Of a stretch of 64,000 nucleotides of DNA, positions 49,507 through 62,345 are shown piece by piece (within the stretch, counting starts at the first letter, position 1; the number at the start of each line of letters is the position of its first letter). The notes below the pieces were generated by a model. It had not been told where the DNA came from. It did no database searches and was given only the letters and a program-made list of their open reading frames with translations. The DNA is from Eunapius fragilis. Lineage: Eukaryota > Porifera > Demospongiae > Spongillida > Spongillidae. A program made the position numbers and the translations under genes. The DNA lies in the NCBI GenBank assembly GCA_963681505.1, contig OY811972.1:2394663-2458662 (forward strand). The letters are read 5' to 3'.

Positions 49507-52500
49507 TTGTCAGTATCAATAATCGATAAAAAATGATAATTAAAAAATAGAGGAAACAAGTAAAGAAAAACATTCTCTAACGAGAAAGTTGGTGGGATAT
49601 AGGAATTGGAGGCAAAGGTGGTGTAAAAAGGAGGAGAACAAGGTTTTGAGAAAAGGGTAAATGAGACAAAAATCCTATATTTAGCACGTGTAAATGTAAC
49701 AGAACCAAAAGAAGTGCTAAATATAGGATTTTTGTCTCATTTACCCTTTTCTCAAAACCTTGTTCTCCTCCTTTTTACACCACCTTTACCTCCAATTCTT
49801 ATATCCCACCAACTTTCTCGTTAGAGAATGTTTTTCTTTACTTGTTAGCTTGTAGAGTGCTACTGATATTTTTTTAAAAGCATGTATTTCTTTTCTTCTC
49901 CTCATCTTCCCTTCTCCCTCCTCCTCTTCTTCCCTCCTCCCTCCTCAGCCTCCTTATCCCTCCTCCTACTTATCCTCCCTCCTCCAGCTCCTTATCCCTC
50001 CTCCCTCCTCCACTCCTTTCATTGCCATATACTTTCTTAAGACTTGATAGGTGCAATTATCAAAACTTTTAGAGTTCATTTGTTATCATATCGCATCACT
50101 TACAGATATAACGCATGGTCCTTAAACGTTTTAATAATCTCTGAGGATTCATTATATTATTGGGACTTTTGGCATTACACATGGCTCCCGTAGTGATTAC
50201 CTTTTATGTACCAAAGTCCTGTATAATCTGGAATGAACACCGTGCAGTCCTTAAACATTTTTTTAGTTTAGACATATGGCTAGTGACAGGTCTGGATATA
50301 CTGACCCCACAACAGTTTTAGATGAATTGGGTGAATGGTCCGAAGGACTAGACCATACAAAGAAAGGTGCAGGATTTAGCATTTCAAAGCTGAGAGGAGC
50401 TATTCAGATATAAGGGTTTTTATTACACTTCCTTTTAATGTGACATCATACATCAGCACAGGTTGTCAAGCATTGCAATGTGCTTACACTCAGGTATGTA
50501 CATGTCCTCCCACTGGTGTACCGGAGCTCCAACTGAATGTTACCTAAGATGAAATGTAATATCAAACACATATCACATACCCAACAGCTCACCTTCTCCC
50601 TTGATGAGCACACTTCTCTCTGTTACCAGCACTGTGTTTTCAACAGAGCACACATACAGACCATAGGGATTGGATGGTGTTGCTGTGTCAATAGTCACCA
50701 CATTGGTTCCCTCTGCCACTGTCTGTCCATTCTTTATCCACCTGGAGATAACAAATGGTGGATAGCCTCCTTGAGAGTTACATGTCAGAATTGTGTGGCC
50801 TGTGATACTGATGGACATCTCTGTACTTGGTAAACTGATGTTATTGTATGTTACCAGCACCTGAGGTTGAGCTGAAATCAGAACGACAAGTATAACAACT
50901 TCTGTACTGACTACTGCAAAAATTTTTTACATACTTGCATCGGCAAATCTGATGCGAGATGAATCCAACTGTATGTAAGAGATTTCTAATGCTGACCTGA
51001 CAAAGATGTGGTAATCATAAGGACAAGAGAAAAGAGAACTGCTATAGCCATAGTAATAGTAGAGGTAGTCGTATGAATTAATAACGAGGCTAGCATCCAG
51101 ATAGCCACTATCTAGACTGCTGACAAGAGGAATGGTAGCATTTTGGTATGCACTGTTGGCTCCAGTCAGCAGCACACCACTAGAGGTCTGTATGCCGCTG
51201 GGTGCCTCCAGTCCATTGTAATACAGCTTAGAGGTAACATAGGTTATGTAGTTCCATATGTACTCTGGTTCTGGCAGTGTTGCCCAATTAAGTTGTATTG
51301 ACAATGGACCTCCAGTATTCAGTGGTATGACTTGTGAAGAAATAGGATGGTCTGATCCGTACAAACCTAATTTAACACCTTAGAATAGATGACAAGTTTC
51401 ACACAAAAGGAATGAAACATTACCATCTGATGCAGTAACTGTAAACTTCAGACCAGCAAAAATGGGGTACTTTCTCAGTGAACCCAACATTCTGGCTTCA
51501 CATTTTTCCTGCCTATTGCTGGTGACCACTCCCATATGTTTAACTTCATAAGTACCAGCATCTGATTCAACAGTATTCATGATGGTGAGAGTAGTACTGT
51601 CTGGACTTATCATGACTCGACCTCCTGCTGTTATAGGATTACCCTCATGATACCACGTAAGTGATCTCAGGTATTGGGTGACTTCAATTTCTGTGACATT
51701 TACACTCAACACAATGCTTTGAGGTGGTACAAATGGTATGATAGGATTGAGGCTTGAGGTGATAAGACCTGTGGGGTAAAATGGACAAGAAACATTGAAA
51801 TCTGTGAAATGTAACGTACTTTGCACACTAATGTCTGCCTTTCCAACTCCAAGTGTGGATGTCCCACTGTTCACAACACAGTAGTAATGTCCAATGCTGG
51901 GATGATTGAGGCCAATGGTCACAGAAGCATTGGAGGCCTGAGGGCTATCTGAGTATAATGTACTTGGATACAAGGCTGCCCTCCAAGTGTAGGTTACTGC
52001 AGGTGGGAGAGGAGGATTAGAGTGGCAGTAAAGAGCTACAGTTGACCCAATAGTGAAGGGACCATTGGGAGGATCAGTAGTTACTGTGACATCATAGAAC
52101 ACTTCCTCTGTAAGGTGGAGTGAAATACAACACTACATCAATGGCATCAATCACTGCATGGATGTAAGCCATCATTACCATTGAGGCATGATATAACAGC
52201 ATCCGTGTCATGACCACAGTTGAGAGTACCAACATTTCCAAACATGCACTCTTTCGCATGGGATTCACTACCAGTACATGATATGCTGCTTAGGACTGGA
52301 CCAGTGTTACTTGTACGATATTGATATTTCCCTGATAGTATTGTAACACCTAGAATAAGTGAATAAGTTATTGCATTGTACAAACATAGGTAGTCATGCA
52401 CAAACCTTTAGTATTGATGCCAAGTGATCTGCATACTATCAGTGCAGCTGTCTTGCTAACTCCAGTCACACACACACTTGCCCAGAATCCATCTCTCTTA

Positions 52501-55500
52501 CATATTTTCAACCTTCCTTCTCTGGTTGATGGACCATCAGCTAAAAGTACATCACCATTGGAGCACTCTGGGATGTTTGTGGATGGCCCAAGACATGATA
52601 CCCCCGCACTGTTATTGGAGGTGCTGTAAAGAGTGACGTAGTATTGATTATATATATTGTAGTTTGTTAGCCTTTGAACTGAGCTGTTGGAGCACTGTAC
52701 AATGGAAGTTTCATTTCCATTGCAGGAAATATAAATAATTTCAAGTAAGGTTGTTCCTTTACCAAAGTAGGACCCTCCATATGGTATTGCCCCTGTTAAT
52801 TGGGTTGTATAATTAGATGCAGTTTCCAACTCTTTTATCGTGCTTGTTCTTACATTGATATGGATATCCAAGCTGTCTGCACACCACCAGGGCATTTTTG
52901 TAGTTCCACCCACTGTCATAAATAGCCACCCACACTCCACTGCGGCACACTTCAACACGTCCTTCATATGCAGTACTACCATCAGCCAGACGTACATGCC
53001 CCTCTTTGCAACTTGAGCTCACTATATGGGGTGGGTTTAAATTATAAAAAGATTACAGATTGGATAAAATTCATACCATAGCAACGAACTGCTACATCGT
53101 TATAGTGACCATATGGTCCACTTGTAGAATATGTGCAGTTTATCAGACGAGCCTCACTACCCAAGCAGGATAATGTTGTTACTACCAATGATCCTATCCC
53201 ATATCCATAGTATGATGAATAGTAGGGATAGCCATAATACTGGGCTGTACCAACTAAAGGGAATATGGTTAGCTAGTTAGCACCAGTAAAGATGTGTCTT
53301 ACTTACATGAAGTGCTTCCAAACATTTGCTTGCAGGCAATGTTTGGAGCATTGGTATCCCAACTAGATTGTGCATTAAATGAGGTCCATGAACCATTAAT
53401 ACACATCTCCAGCATTCCTTCAGTTGGGGTGTAGCCATCTGCCAAGCGCAGATGTCCTGATTCACATAGATCTTATGGAAGAGAGGGGGAAATGCACAAA
53501 ACGTACTTCCAAATAGGAAATATTGGAAATAAACTTGCAATGATGTAAAAAAATAAACTAACGTGTCGTAAAATCTTTTTGATTACGTACTGATATTGAT
53601 ACTGACATGCAAATTGTTCTTACGACATCATTATGCTCCTTAAATCGTATATTGCATTAAATCGTTGCAGCTGCATCTATGAGATACACATTTGTAACTA
53701 ATTATAGTAATTCAGAAATCAGGCTGCGTTTCATCACTATTCGTACTTAATAAGTGCGGGAGATATAAAACACAGTGCAAAACGACTTTCTTTCATCAAT
53801 CATTATTAATTTTAATGATAATTAAATTAAACAGCTTTTATCAGCTAGTAATGAAGTAGTGAAAGTTAGAATTGCGCATGCCAGCCTGAAAACAATAAAG
53901 ATGTTTAAATAAAATTCATTTAAACTATTATTTATAACCTTAGAAACTTTGGCATGCCCAACGAAATACCTTTTGATGTTAATTCATATTCCTCAATGAT
54001 GTGCATGTTTGATTGATCATTAATTTTAAAATGTTAGCTTGCAGCTATTCATTCACCTTGGCACTTTACTCCACTCTCTTGACCTCTGTGGCAGTGATGA
54101 ACACCAACAGGATACGAAGAGAAGCAACTTAGCAAACTGTTTTCTGTACCACTGCAGGATGCACCATCCAACACAAATGGATTTTGACTTGGTCCAAATG
54201 GAGCAATTGAATAAAGCGTAGCACCTGTACCATACATAGTGTCATAATGATTAAAGTCTCATCATAGTTCACATGGGCAAGGCGTCCGGAGGCATGCACA
54301 TGATTAGGGGGGGGGGGGGGGGGGGGGGCGGTGCTGAGCCATTACTTACACTGTCAGGCATAAATGTGCGCGGATGAGGCAAAAAGAATATAACTAGTGT
54401 ATGACCTATTGCAAAGTCTTGCACCACTGATAGTTATCAGTAGAACCATATACCTGATCTGGAATAATTGAGTTGCCTGCAAACAATTTCTGCAACTCCA
54501 TATTTAGTACTCCAACTTTTTCCTCTTCCATATGAATAATAGTAATACCGCGGATTGCACACAGACCCCCATATGCTGACTCCAGGACTGGACTGGACAC
54601 ATAGCTCAATTCTCCCTTCTCGTGCTGTTGGTCCTCCAGCCAAACGAACTGATCCTGGTTGGCAGCCTTCAGAGAAAAAGGTTAGTATAAATTAAGTGGC
54701 AACGAACTAGAGGTTAAATTGTTTTGTCGAAGAATATGCGTCCAGTTTCAAAAGCACACGCGAACAGCAGTTGTATCTAGCCTAACGAGATGCACTGGTA
54801 TTCCAAATGACTTTCGATTGCAACTCAAGGTTGTAGAAACGAAATAATAGCCTTGGGGGGCCCGGGGTCCATTGTAATGAATAGCATGGAATTAAATCTG
54901 AGTTTGGTTGCCACAACTTGCCTTGGTTTATTGGGTAGTTTTCGCATTTCAGGCCAGCACTGCTCCGTTGAGTAAAGGTGCCATAATGATAATAATAATA
55001 ATTGTATACACTGCAGGACCATACAGATGCCTCATTTCCATTACAATTAATCTCGTCAATCACCACAATACCCGTGCCCAGTCCAAATGTGCTGTCATAG
55101 ATAAATGCAGCTAGAAATTATAATAATCAGTATAAGTAGTTTCGAATATAATAATAATAAAATGATTAAATTACCCGGATTTTGAAATCCTAGCTGTCTG
55201 CAGATGACCTGACCGTCACGTGAGTCCCACGATCCACTCCCTCCATATATCATCCCCCACTTTCCAGAACTGCACACCTCCACATATCCCTCGTTTCCAC
55301 CAGTGCCATTAACCAAACGGACAGCTTGTTCACTGCAGGATTCTATAAATTAAATGCAATCGTGTATATGAGGTATTTCTTTATCATCTGCTAACCTGTT
55401 TGTACCACCTTCCCTCTACAGCTGACTCCCGCTCTTGAGGACAAGTCACATGACACACTATTGCCATTGGAGCAGCTGGTAATATTGCTTTCGTATCCAT

Positions 55501-58500
55501 AGCAATAAAAACGATAAGAATACGTTGGCATTATGGGATAGCGTGAATAGCGGTAGTTATTAGCTGCGATGTCTGTGGTAAGGAGTTCAAATGAACACTG
55601 AAATGATGTAAATCAACGTACTGGAGGTAGGGAAGCCTAGCTGTCTACAAATCACCAGTGCGTCCTGGTAGGTGAAATAGCCACCACACAATCCATTCCA
55701 CTTGCCGCCATTGCATACTTCCACATTTCCTTCGGTGTTTACGTCACCACCAGTCAATCGGACTTGACCACCGGTACAAGCTGATGCTGTGCAGAAGAGA
55801 ATGAAATAATTGTCTAGCTTGAGTGGCCGCTACTCTTACTTGAACACCTGACACCAGCATCATCATAGCCATGACTACAGGGAGAGTAGTCCCCGATCAG
55901 GCTCTGGTAGTCACATTGGAACAGAGATAGCTCCGTGCCCCGGCAGTTTACGTTGTTCATGTAAATTGCTTGAATTCCACTTGAATTAGAGTTATATAGT
56001 GAATATGTACCTTGTATAGAGGGGAAAGGGAGGGAGAGGAGGAGCGTGGGCGGGAAGGTATGTAATTGCTAGTAAGACGCTTTACCAAACCGATATGCAT
56101 GCCATACAAAATGAAGCATTCTATACACATGAACAGTTGGCATCATGCAAGTCTACATTATAGTGTATCCATTATGGTGCCATACAAATTAAGCTCAGAA
56201 ATCAAATGGTGTTCCAATGGTATATAGATTTGGATTTCTCTAGACCATGTAGCTAGATCAGGCTTACATTAACATGATTTGCCCAGATTAGAAATAATTC
56301 TTTTATACTTACTTGCACCTGTTGTCTGGTATCCCAGCTGTCTACACACCACCGCGGCATCGTTACTGTCCCATCCAGAGGTACATACCGTACCCCACTC
56401 CCCTCCGATGCAGACCTGTACTATCCCGTAATAGGTGGTTCCACCAACAAGCTGGACTGATCCCTGGTAGCATCCAGTGAAGGCGACTGCGAGTATAGGT
56501 GAAGGAACATAGCTTTACAAACACGCAATGTGTCAGTGTATACGCGTTCTTATCAGCTGTGTCTTTTAGTACTACATAGCAATGCATGCATGAAGCTTGT
56601 AGCAGCTAGTATGTATGTAATTATATGGGACAGTCTCTGAGAAAACTATATTATAATTATAATTAGTATAAGTTATAAAAATCACTCATGTTTGAATCGC
56701 TATAACGTCGGAACGGTAAACGCTATTGACTTTCTATTTTCAACACTTCATACTACACCATTTCTGTATGGTAAAATAGATTTTGGTGTCTTTATTAGCT
56801 TCGTACCAGTGTTGCAACGTCCGATACAAACTGGTCATAACTTTCGGCAGAAAATCTCAATTCACTTCAAATTTAGTTAATTCGCAGAGGTATCGATTTG
56901 TCTTGTTCGTTAATTTTTACTTCATCCGTTACGGAGATACAGCTGTGCAAAGTGCGTGCATGTTACCCGCCAATGATTTAGGCCCTCGCCTTCCATACAT
57001 TGAATGCCGAAAGATATGGCTATTTTGAACTCCATGGGGGTATCGGACGTTTCAAAACTGGCACGAAGCTAATTTAAATTTAAAATACCACATAGAAATG
57101 CCAAGGTTGCTATGAAGTGTTGAAAATAGGAAGTCAATAGCGTTTACCTATCTTAAGTTATATAGTGATTCAAACGTGAATCATTTTTACATATAATTGG
57201 AAAGTTCTATGGGAAAATGGGTCTTGTGGATTACATCAAATGCAAATTAAAATCATTTAAAAATTGGTGTATACGTAGAAGGGTCCTGTCGCTATTGATT
57301 TGATCAGTTTATGTATTTTTTTTTAAATAAACAACCCCGTGAGATTTTAGTTGAGTATAAAATTTCCCCCGCTTTTCAACTGAGGAATTAGTTCTAGCAA
57401 CTATTGAATGAGCTAAAGGAATTCTGTTAATGCAGTTCTGTTAGACAACTAGTTTTCCAACAAGAATTTGAAACTTAAACATTTATTCATAGACCATGGT
57501 GTTCAGCTTTGAAGCCAGTTTTTTAAATTTACTTTTAACTTTGCAACATATGTGGCTAAACCATAAATTTTAACTTTGTAGAAACGATTATGATCTTCCG
57601 GGAAGTTGCCGATTCTATTGACTACAAACCGTCTTCTAGAAACCTTTATACGCGCTTTTCTAAAATGGCATATGTTACGCTGAGAAATTATATAGCTCCC
57701 CGAAATAAGCTACATCCTAGTTAAAAGACCGTTCAACTCTGAGTTCATTTGGCAATAAAAACTTAGCCTTCACTTATGCAACAGACCTTACTGTACCTAC
57801 TACTGCTTCAAACTATCAAAGCAATAGATTGTACTTTAATTTAGTTATTAATCAACTAACGATCAGTATCATACACATAAAATGAATCCTGTGTTTTTTT
57901 TTTTTTTTTTTTTTTCACTTATGTCTGGTTCGATAGCAACAAAAAGCTAAACTATCCGTTTCTCCGTACGCTAGTTAAACGCGGGTCGACGATATCATGA
58001 TACGGCACATAGCAACCGGTTCCGATAGTCTGCCATGACTAGCCAGGGTTAAATGCCATCTCAGGGTAGTTAAGGCTGCCACCAAATAATTTTACGTCAT
58101 ACAAAATGGCGGCTAGTACCAAAAAGTTATATTTCACGCAAGGACCATCCACTTGCTTAAAACTTGATGTAAATATGTGTGTTAAATAGTGCTACTTGTA
58201 ATGGCTATGTTGTATGCTCTTTAACACGCCTATTGTACGGAACTGTTTGGAAAACGGCTATGTAATCAAATACGGCTGTAGGCGGGGATGTTGCGATACA
58301 ATTTTTAATAAGCTAATTGCTACAAACAATCTCTCTATGCTCTCACACACTAAATCGACCGGGAGCTGGAAATTCTTTGCTTGGTGTTATCACAACAAAC
58401 GTTAACAACGGTCAAAATGGCCGACGACTTGTATAAATCTTCGATACCCTATGCAGTTATCGAAATTCCCAGTTGCAGTGAATAAATAGAACCCTAGAGG

Positions 58501-60367
58501 AGCTTGCCTAGCCGAATAAATTTACCTGAGGGCTGCGTTTTCATCCCCGCGTTTTGAATCTCCGATATTCCCATACAAAGTACAGTGGTTATTAAAAAAT
58601 AACCACCCGCCAAATTTGTATTGCTGGGCAGCTGTACGCTCTTTTCGTCATTCAGTTGTGTTTTTATTTCCATTTCGTGCACGTTTTTGCTCTAGATCAC
58701 TGTAACGTAGAACATGTATGAATAAGATACTGAAATAGTGTCCTAGCGCTTAAATCATGACCTTAACGTATTGAATAACATAACGTCATAATGATGTAAT
58801 TACGAACATAAATGTTAACACAACATGTTAACATGATTTTTCTTGTGAGACAGCCTTAACTACCCTGAGATTAACCACACACCGCTGATATAGCATCAAA
58901 TCATTATCTGGCTTGCTAGGCTTTTACTATATACAACACTGTCTCAACAACATCCGGAAATTTCTGAGTTCGTATTAAGATGTATACAGTTTGTGTGTGT
59001 GAGTGTGTGTGTGTGTGTGCGTGCGTGTGTGTGTGCATGTGCGTGCGTGTGTGAATGTGGTGTGTGTGTGTGCGTGTGCGCGCGTGTGTGTGAGTGACAG
59101 TGTGTGTATGTGCGCATGCACGTGTTTGTGCGCGCGTGTGCGTGTGAGACTAAATTTCAATGGTGCAGTGCGTGTTAACAGTTTGTTTATTGTGTGGATG
59201 GTGCATGCATGTGGACTGAACAGTGCAATGTGTGTATGGTTGTGTCAGAACACTGAACAGCATGGGTGTGGACTAAACATGGGCTGAGATGATTGTGTGA
59301 GCTGAATGGTTCTCTTATGGCAAAATAAGAAATCGTAAAGTGTTGACACAAATGGTCGTGGAATATTGTAATGAGAAACGCACTACCTGTACATTGAGGA
59401 CAATGTTATGACAATCCCATGGAAGCCAAACCTTAAAATAGCGGTGAACTTACTAAAAATCGTTAGTGAGAAATGGACAGATAGGATTCACTGCTTGTTA
59501 TGCTACTGCCTTCTTTTTTCTTTACAAAAGATCAGTGTACACTGCGTATCGCTACCTTGAATATACCATCACATGCATTAACTATAGGAGTTGTGAGCGC
59601 TTACTGTACCGCTGCATATAATCAGATCATTACTAGTTAGTGGATAATTTACATGCACCTAGCGCGTCGGGTGTATTTGTTTTTGAAAGTTAAAAAGATA
59701 CTAACACTAAAATGAATACTATATATATGTTTGTATGGTTAATCGTACACATAAATACGAAGCGAAAAGACACAGAGGAAACCCAGCTGGCTAGATCAGT
59801 CGTACTGCAAAATCTAAGAGCTCGCCCCTGTGATGACCGTGCACCTCACATTATGGACCAGCAAAGGAGAATAATAGCCGTAATTACACCCACGTATCAC
59901 GTATAATTTAGTACCGAAATGTAATATTTTCTTCTACGTGGGCGTAATTTAAGAGACATGCAGCTTCGCTCAAAAAGTTGACATTATCCCTCAATCGCTT
60001 AAAGACTGACAAGCAGGATTTTCCTATCACTATAAGCACCACCTTGGGGGCAAATGGAACATCATCTTGGGTGGCAATCGGTTTCAGTGAGAGATATACC
60101 TCCAGCCTATGTATTTTTCCAAGTCTCTATGCAAGTTAGTGGCCACAAATATTATTAGTACCATTGACGTTCATGTTTTAAACAGCACGCGGAAACTGAA
60201 TCTGGCGCCGCTTTTAGCACGTGCGTATGTTGTTTCAATTTTCATGCGTCTCAGTCGTGCTGCATTACACGTACTTGTAAATAAGGAGAATGTTTTAACA
60301 CACACGACGTACCTAGTTTGTCAACAGCAGTGGTTGCTATGAGCAATACTGAGACGATCCAATGCAT
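47313..60367 (-). CDS. SRCR(7)-Ig transmembrane receptor, copy 3 (spliced, 21 exons)
   Basis: Exons: 60313-60367, 56313-56486, 55840-56010, 55622-55786, 55396-55572, 55175-55342, 54922-55110, 54454-54666, 54057-54224, 53307-53471, 53077-53253, 52854-53021, 52406-52792, 52179-52349, 51820-52107, 51424-51768, 50935-51366, 50593-50871, 50488-50543, 48298-48689, 47313-47502. They total 4,530 nt, or 1,509 residues plus stop, with phases consistent throughout. Most exons have exactly the copy-1 length; differences are multiples of three and cluster in Tyr-rich loops. The domains are as in copy 1: signal peptide ([15 protein letters not shown]), seven SRCR, Ig, Ig without cysteines, unknown module, Ig, membrane-proximal domain, helix, tail with TVYEQV. 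The GC donor after SRCR3 is shared. A composite element sits in the intron between 48690 and 50487. Confidence 0.85.
48901..49845. mobile_element. Composite non-autonomous element, copy C
   Basis: Same layout as copy A: hairpin GGAACTACGATAGTAGTTCC at 48901-48920, a CGT array (49,133-49,160), a G-run (49,471-49,503), then foldback MITE 49556-49845. It is inserted in a receptor intron, and about 100 bases present in copy 2 are replaced there. Confidence 0.82.
49556..49845. mobile_element. Foldback MITE, copy 6
   Basis: Palindrome with ACAAGTAAAGAAAAACATTC ends and arms meeting near 49,690-49,715. It is nearly identical to the MITE at 22905. Confidence 0.85.
49846..50487. other. Intron remainder of copy 3 with CT-rich tract
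   Basis: A polypyrimidine-rich stretch of (CTCCTCC)-like units runs from 49,890 to 50,025. It corresponds to shorter tracts at 2,790-2,835 (copy 1) and 37,790-37,815 (copy 2). No exon is seen. Confidence 0.6.
54307..54329. repeat. Poly-G run in SRCR4 intron of copy 3
   Basis: About 23 consecutive G, a possible assembly or replication trouble spot. It lies where copy 1 carries mobile elements. Confidence 0.8.
56660..57220. mobile_element. Inverted-repeat element in copy 3 intron
   Basis: Arms of about 150-170 bases are inverted copies. The left includes CGGTAAACGCTATTGACTTC-like sequence and ATTAGCTTCGTACCAG (56,690-56,830). The right includes TGGCACGAAGCTAAT and GAAGTCAATAGCGTTTACC (57,048-57,205). 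The centre is non-coding. Exact ends are unclear. Confidence 0.65.
58055..58871. mobile_element. Inverted-repeat element with CAGGGTAGTTAAGGCTG ends
   Basis: The left end CAGGGTAGTTAAGGCTG and the right end CAGCCTTAACTACCCTG are perfect 17-base inverses, and similarity extends outward (ATCT / AGAT). The internal 780 bases have no convincing coding sequence. It is a candidate non-autonomous DNA transposon. Confidence 0.65.
58990..59155. repeat. Degenerate (GT)n microsatellite
   Basis: GT repeats interrupted by GC and AT steps, extending into GT-rich sequence to about 59,290. Confidence 0.9.
60313..60367 (-). CDS. Signal-peptide exon of receptor copy 3
   Basis: ATG at 60367-60365 encodes [18 protein letters not shown], followed by a consensus donor GTACGT in phase 1. 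It joins in frame to the SRCR1 exon at 56486 (V-AFTGC). It sits in the duplicated 5' block together with conserved upstream sequence (TTTCCTGTCTGTCAGCAAAT). Confidence 0.75.
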
Positions 60368-60808
60368 GGCTTGCCCCTAAACCAATGCAACTGACAGAAC
60401 TGGCAACAATTTGCTGACAGACAGGAAATGCAATCTATGTACGTGTATAGGTGCGTTATCGTCACGCGTTACCACAAGATTACTATAGACCTAAAAATGA
60501 TAAAAACTTTCTCTACATGCCAGAGAAAGTTGGTGGTACATGTACATGCAAAAAAAATACCATGTGTATAGGAATGGAAGACTATATACAAATTAAGTCA
60601 GTAGTGCTTAAAAAGAACACTACCGGCGACTGAACCTTCACCTAGTACGAGCTAATACCATTGCCGTCCGTTCCCGTAGCATCTATCCATATGAAGTTAA
60701 CATTGTTTAATGTTAATACATTGCATGTGCCTTTGTATAGTCGATCTAGCAAGGCGCCAACTGAAATGGCAAATAGCACGCAGTCAATAAAGTGATATCT
60801 TAACTGTA
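60368..60808. other. 5' flank of copy 3, duplicated
   Basis: Homologous to 21,046-21,475. It presumably includes the promoter and 5' UTR, but no TATA box or other defined promoter signal could be identified with confidence. Confidence 0.5.
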
Positions 60809-61951
60809 CAGGGGGGACTCGCAAGTGGAGACTTTTCGCACCTCGCAGATGGAGAAAATACGCAACATTCATTGCACCTTTAGCATAACTGTCAGTTGAT
60901 TCAGCCCTGCCGACTTCAGTACCGCTTATAATATTCATTGGCTGTTGAAAATGTTGTGGGCTTATTTATAGCGCTTCCTAATCCGCCCCATTTCTCCAAC
61001 CACTAAAGATTTATCTATAGCTAGCTTCTCCACGCCCTGCCTACTTCTTACCTTCATTACAAAGCTACGTGTACCTAATACCGGCATGCTCACTTCCAGT
61101 CATTCCAACTTATTAGCAGTGGGGTGTCTTAGCAGTGGGGTGTATTAGCAGTGGGGTGTATTAGCAGTAGGGTGTATTAGCAGTGAGGGTGTACTAATCC
61201 TCATGGCCTACTTCTTACCTTCTTCTTACACACATTTGTCATACCAAATCGCCAAACCGTATCCATTGACACGTTGAAAATGCATGATGGTGTGAGCCTA
61301 CAGAAGAGCATCAATCCAAACACTATACCTTTTGCTTTTGTCGCACAGCAGAAAATGGTGTGATCACTGACAGATATCTAAGATGAGTTATCATGGTATG
61401 GTGGGGATTAGGATAACTGCACTCCTCCCTTCCAAATTTTACAACATTGACGTTCTGAACCTTGCAGCGAGACTGATGTCCTGTAGTCGGTACATGTACA
61501 TCTTTATTAATGTATGCCTATACCTACTCCTTGTTACATGGCAAGATGCTCAACGAAGGTGACATGCATATATATATCATCAAGCAAGTGAACACTTGCT
61601 GTAAAATTGAAGTAACAGTGTACTGATAGTGCATCATTCAAAAGTTTCCTACTTTGGGTTGGGTACTCAGGTTGTGTCCATCCCTCCACCAAGGTAACAA
61701 AGCAAGGTTGAAATGACTGGAAGTGAGCATGCCGGTATTAGGTACACGTAGCTTTATAATGAAGGTAAGAAGTACGCAAGGCGTGGAGAAGCTAGCTTTA
61801 GGAACTAAATATTTTAAGGTTGGAGAAAGGGGGCGGATTACGAAGCGCTATAAATAAGCCCACAACGTTTTCAACAGCCAATGAATAATATAAGCGGTAA
61901 CTGAAGTCGGCAGGGCTGTATCAACTGACAGTTATGTTACAAGTCCCCCTG
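60809..61951. mobile_element. Long inverted-repeat DNA element with TA target site
   Basis: It begins CAGGGGGGACT and ends AGTCCCCCTG, flanked by TA on both sides. The related block at 21,465-21,500 has ...TAACTGTACC..., the uninterrupted site. Arms of roughly 240-300 bases (60,809-61,107 and 61,714-61,951) are inverted copies. The core holds a 16-bp tandem repeat and sequence homologous to 17,880-18,480. TA duplication and CAGGG ends fit the Tc1/mariner superfamily; no transposase is present. Confidence 0.8.
61111..61196. repeat. 16-bp tandem repeat
   Basis: Five units of TTAGCAGTGGGGTGTA with few changes, in the core of the inverted-repeat element. Confidence 0.9.
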
Positions 61952-61997
61952 TACCGTCGTCTGACCTCAAAACACTCAGTTGATGCGGTAGTGAATC

Positions 61998-62345
61998 GGA
62001 ACCTACGCGAGTAGGTTCCATATAGGAATCCTGCAGTATCATGAATGTCATTAAAAAAACGTCACTCGTGTCTAGCGGGATAGCCAAGAGTCGGGTCACA
62101 TCGCTCTTAGTGGCAATCGAGCAATACCAAAAAGGAGAACAGTTCTGCGCTGTATCTGTGTCATAAGACAGTGTACTTTTAGAGAACAAAAATAATCGTC
62201 CCCATCGTCCGTACCCAGTCCCACCTAAAATTTCTCCTCCGTCGTCGTCTTCTTCTTCCTTCGGGATAGCATAACTCACGACAGGAACGTTTGTAAAGCA
62301 CGCCATGTGTACCAATCGCTTCAGGATGTGTCCGCATGTTATATT
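61998..62345. mobile_element. Diverged relative of the hairpin-bearing unit
   Basis: It begins with a hairpin of arms GGAACCTAC and GTAGGTTCC (61998-62019), then CATATAGGAAT, and later a CGTCGTC/TTCTTC array and a GGAACGTTTGTAAAG segment. This is the same order as in composite elements A and C but with many substitutions and no attached MITE. Confidence 0.65.

Larger units (their letters stand above)
56487..60312. other. First intron of copy 3 with inverted-repeat elements
   Basis: No exon is supported. It contains an inverted-repeat element at about 56,660-57,220, a T-run (57,897-57,915) followed by a fragment related to the composite element (57,920-57,990), an inverted-repeat element at 58,055-58,871, a GT microsatellite (58,990-59,155), and the start of the duplicated 5' block at about 59,640. 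Confidence 0.6.
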
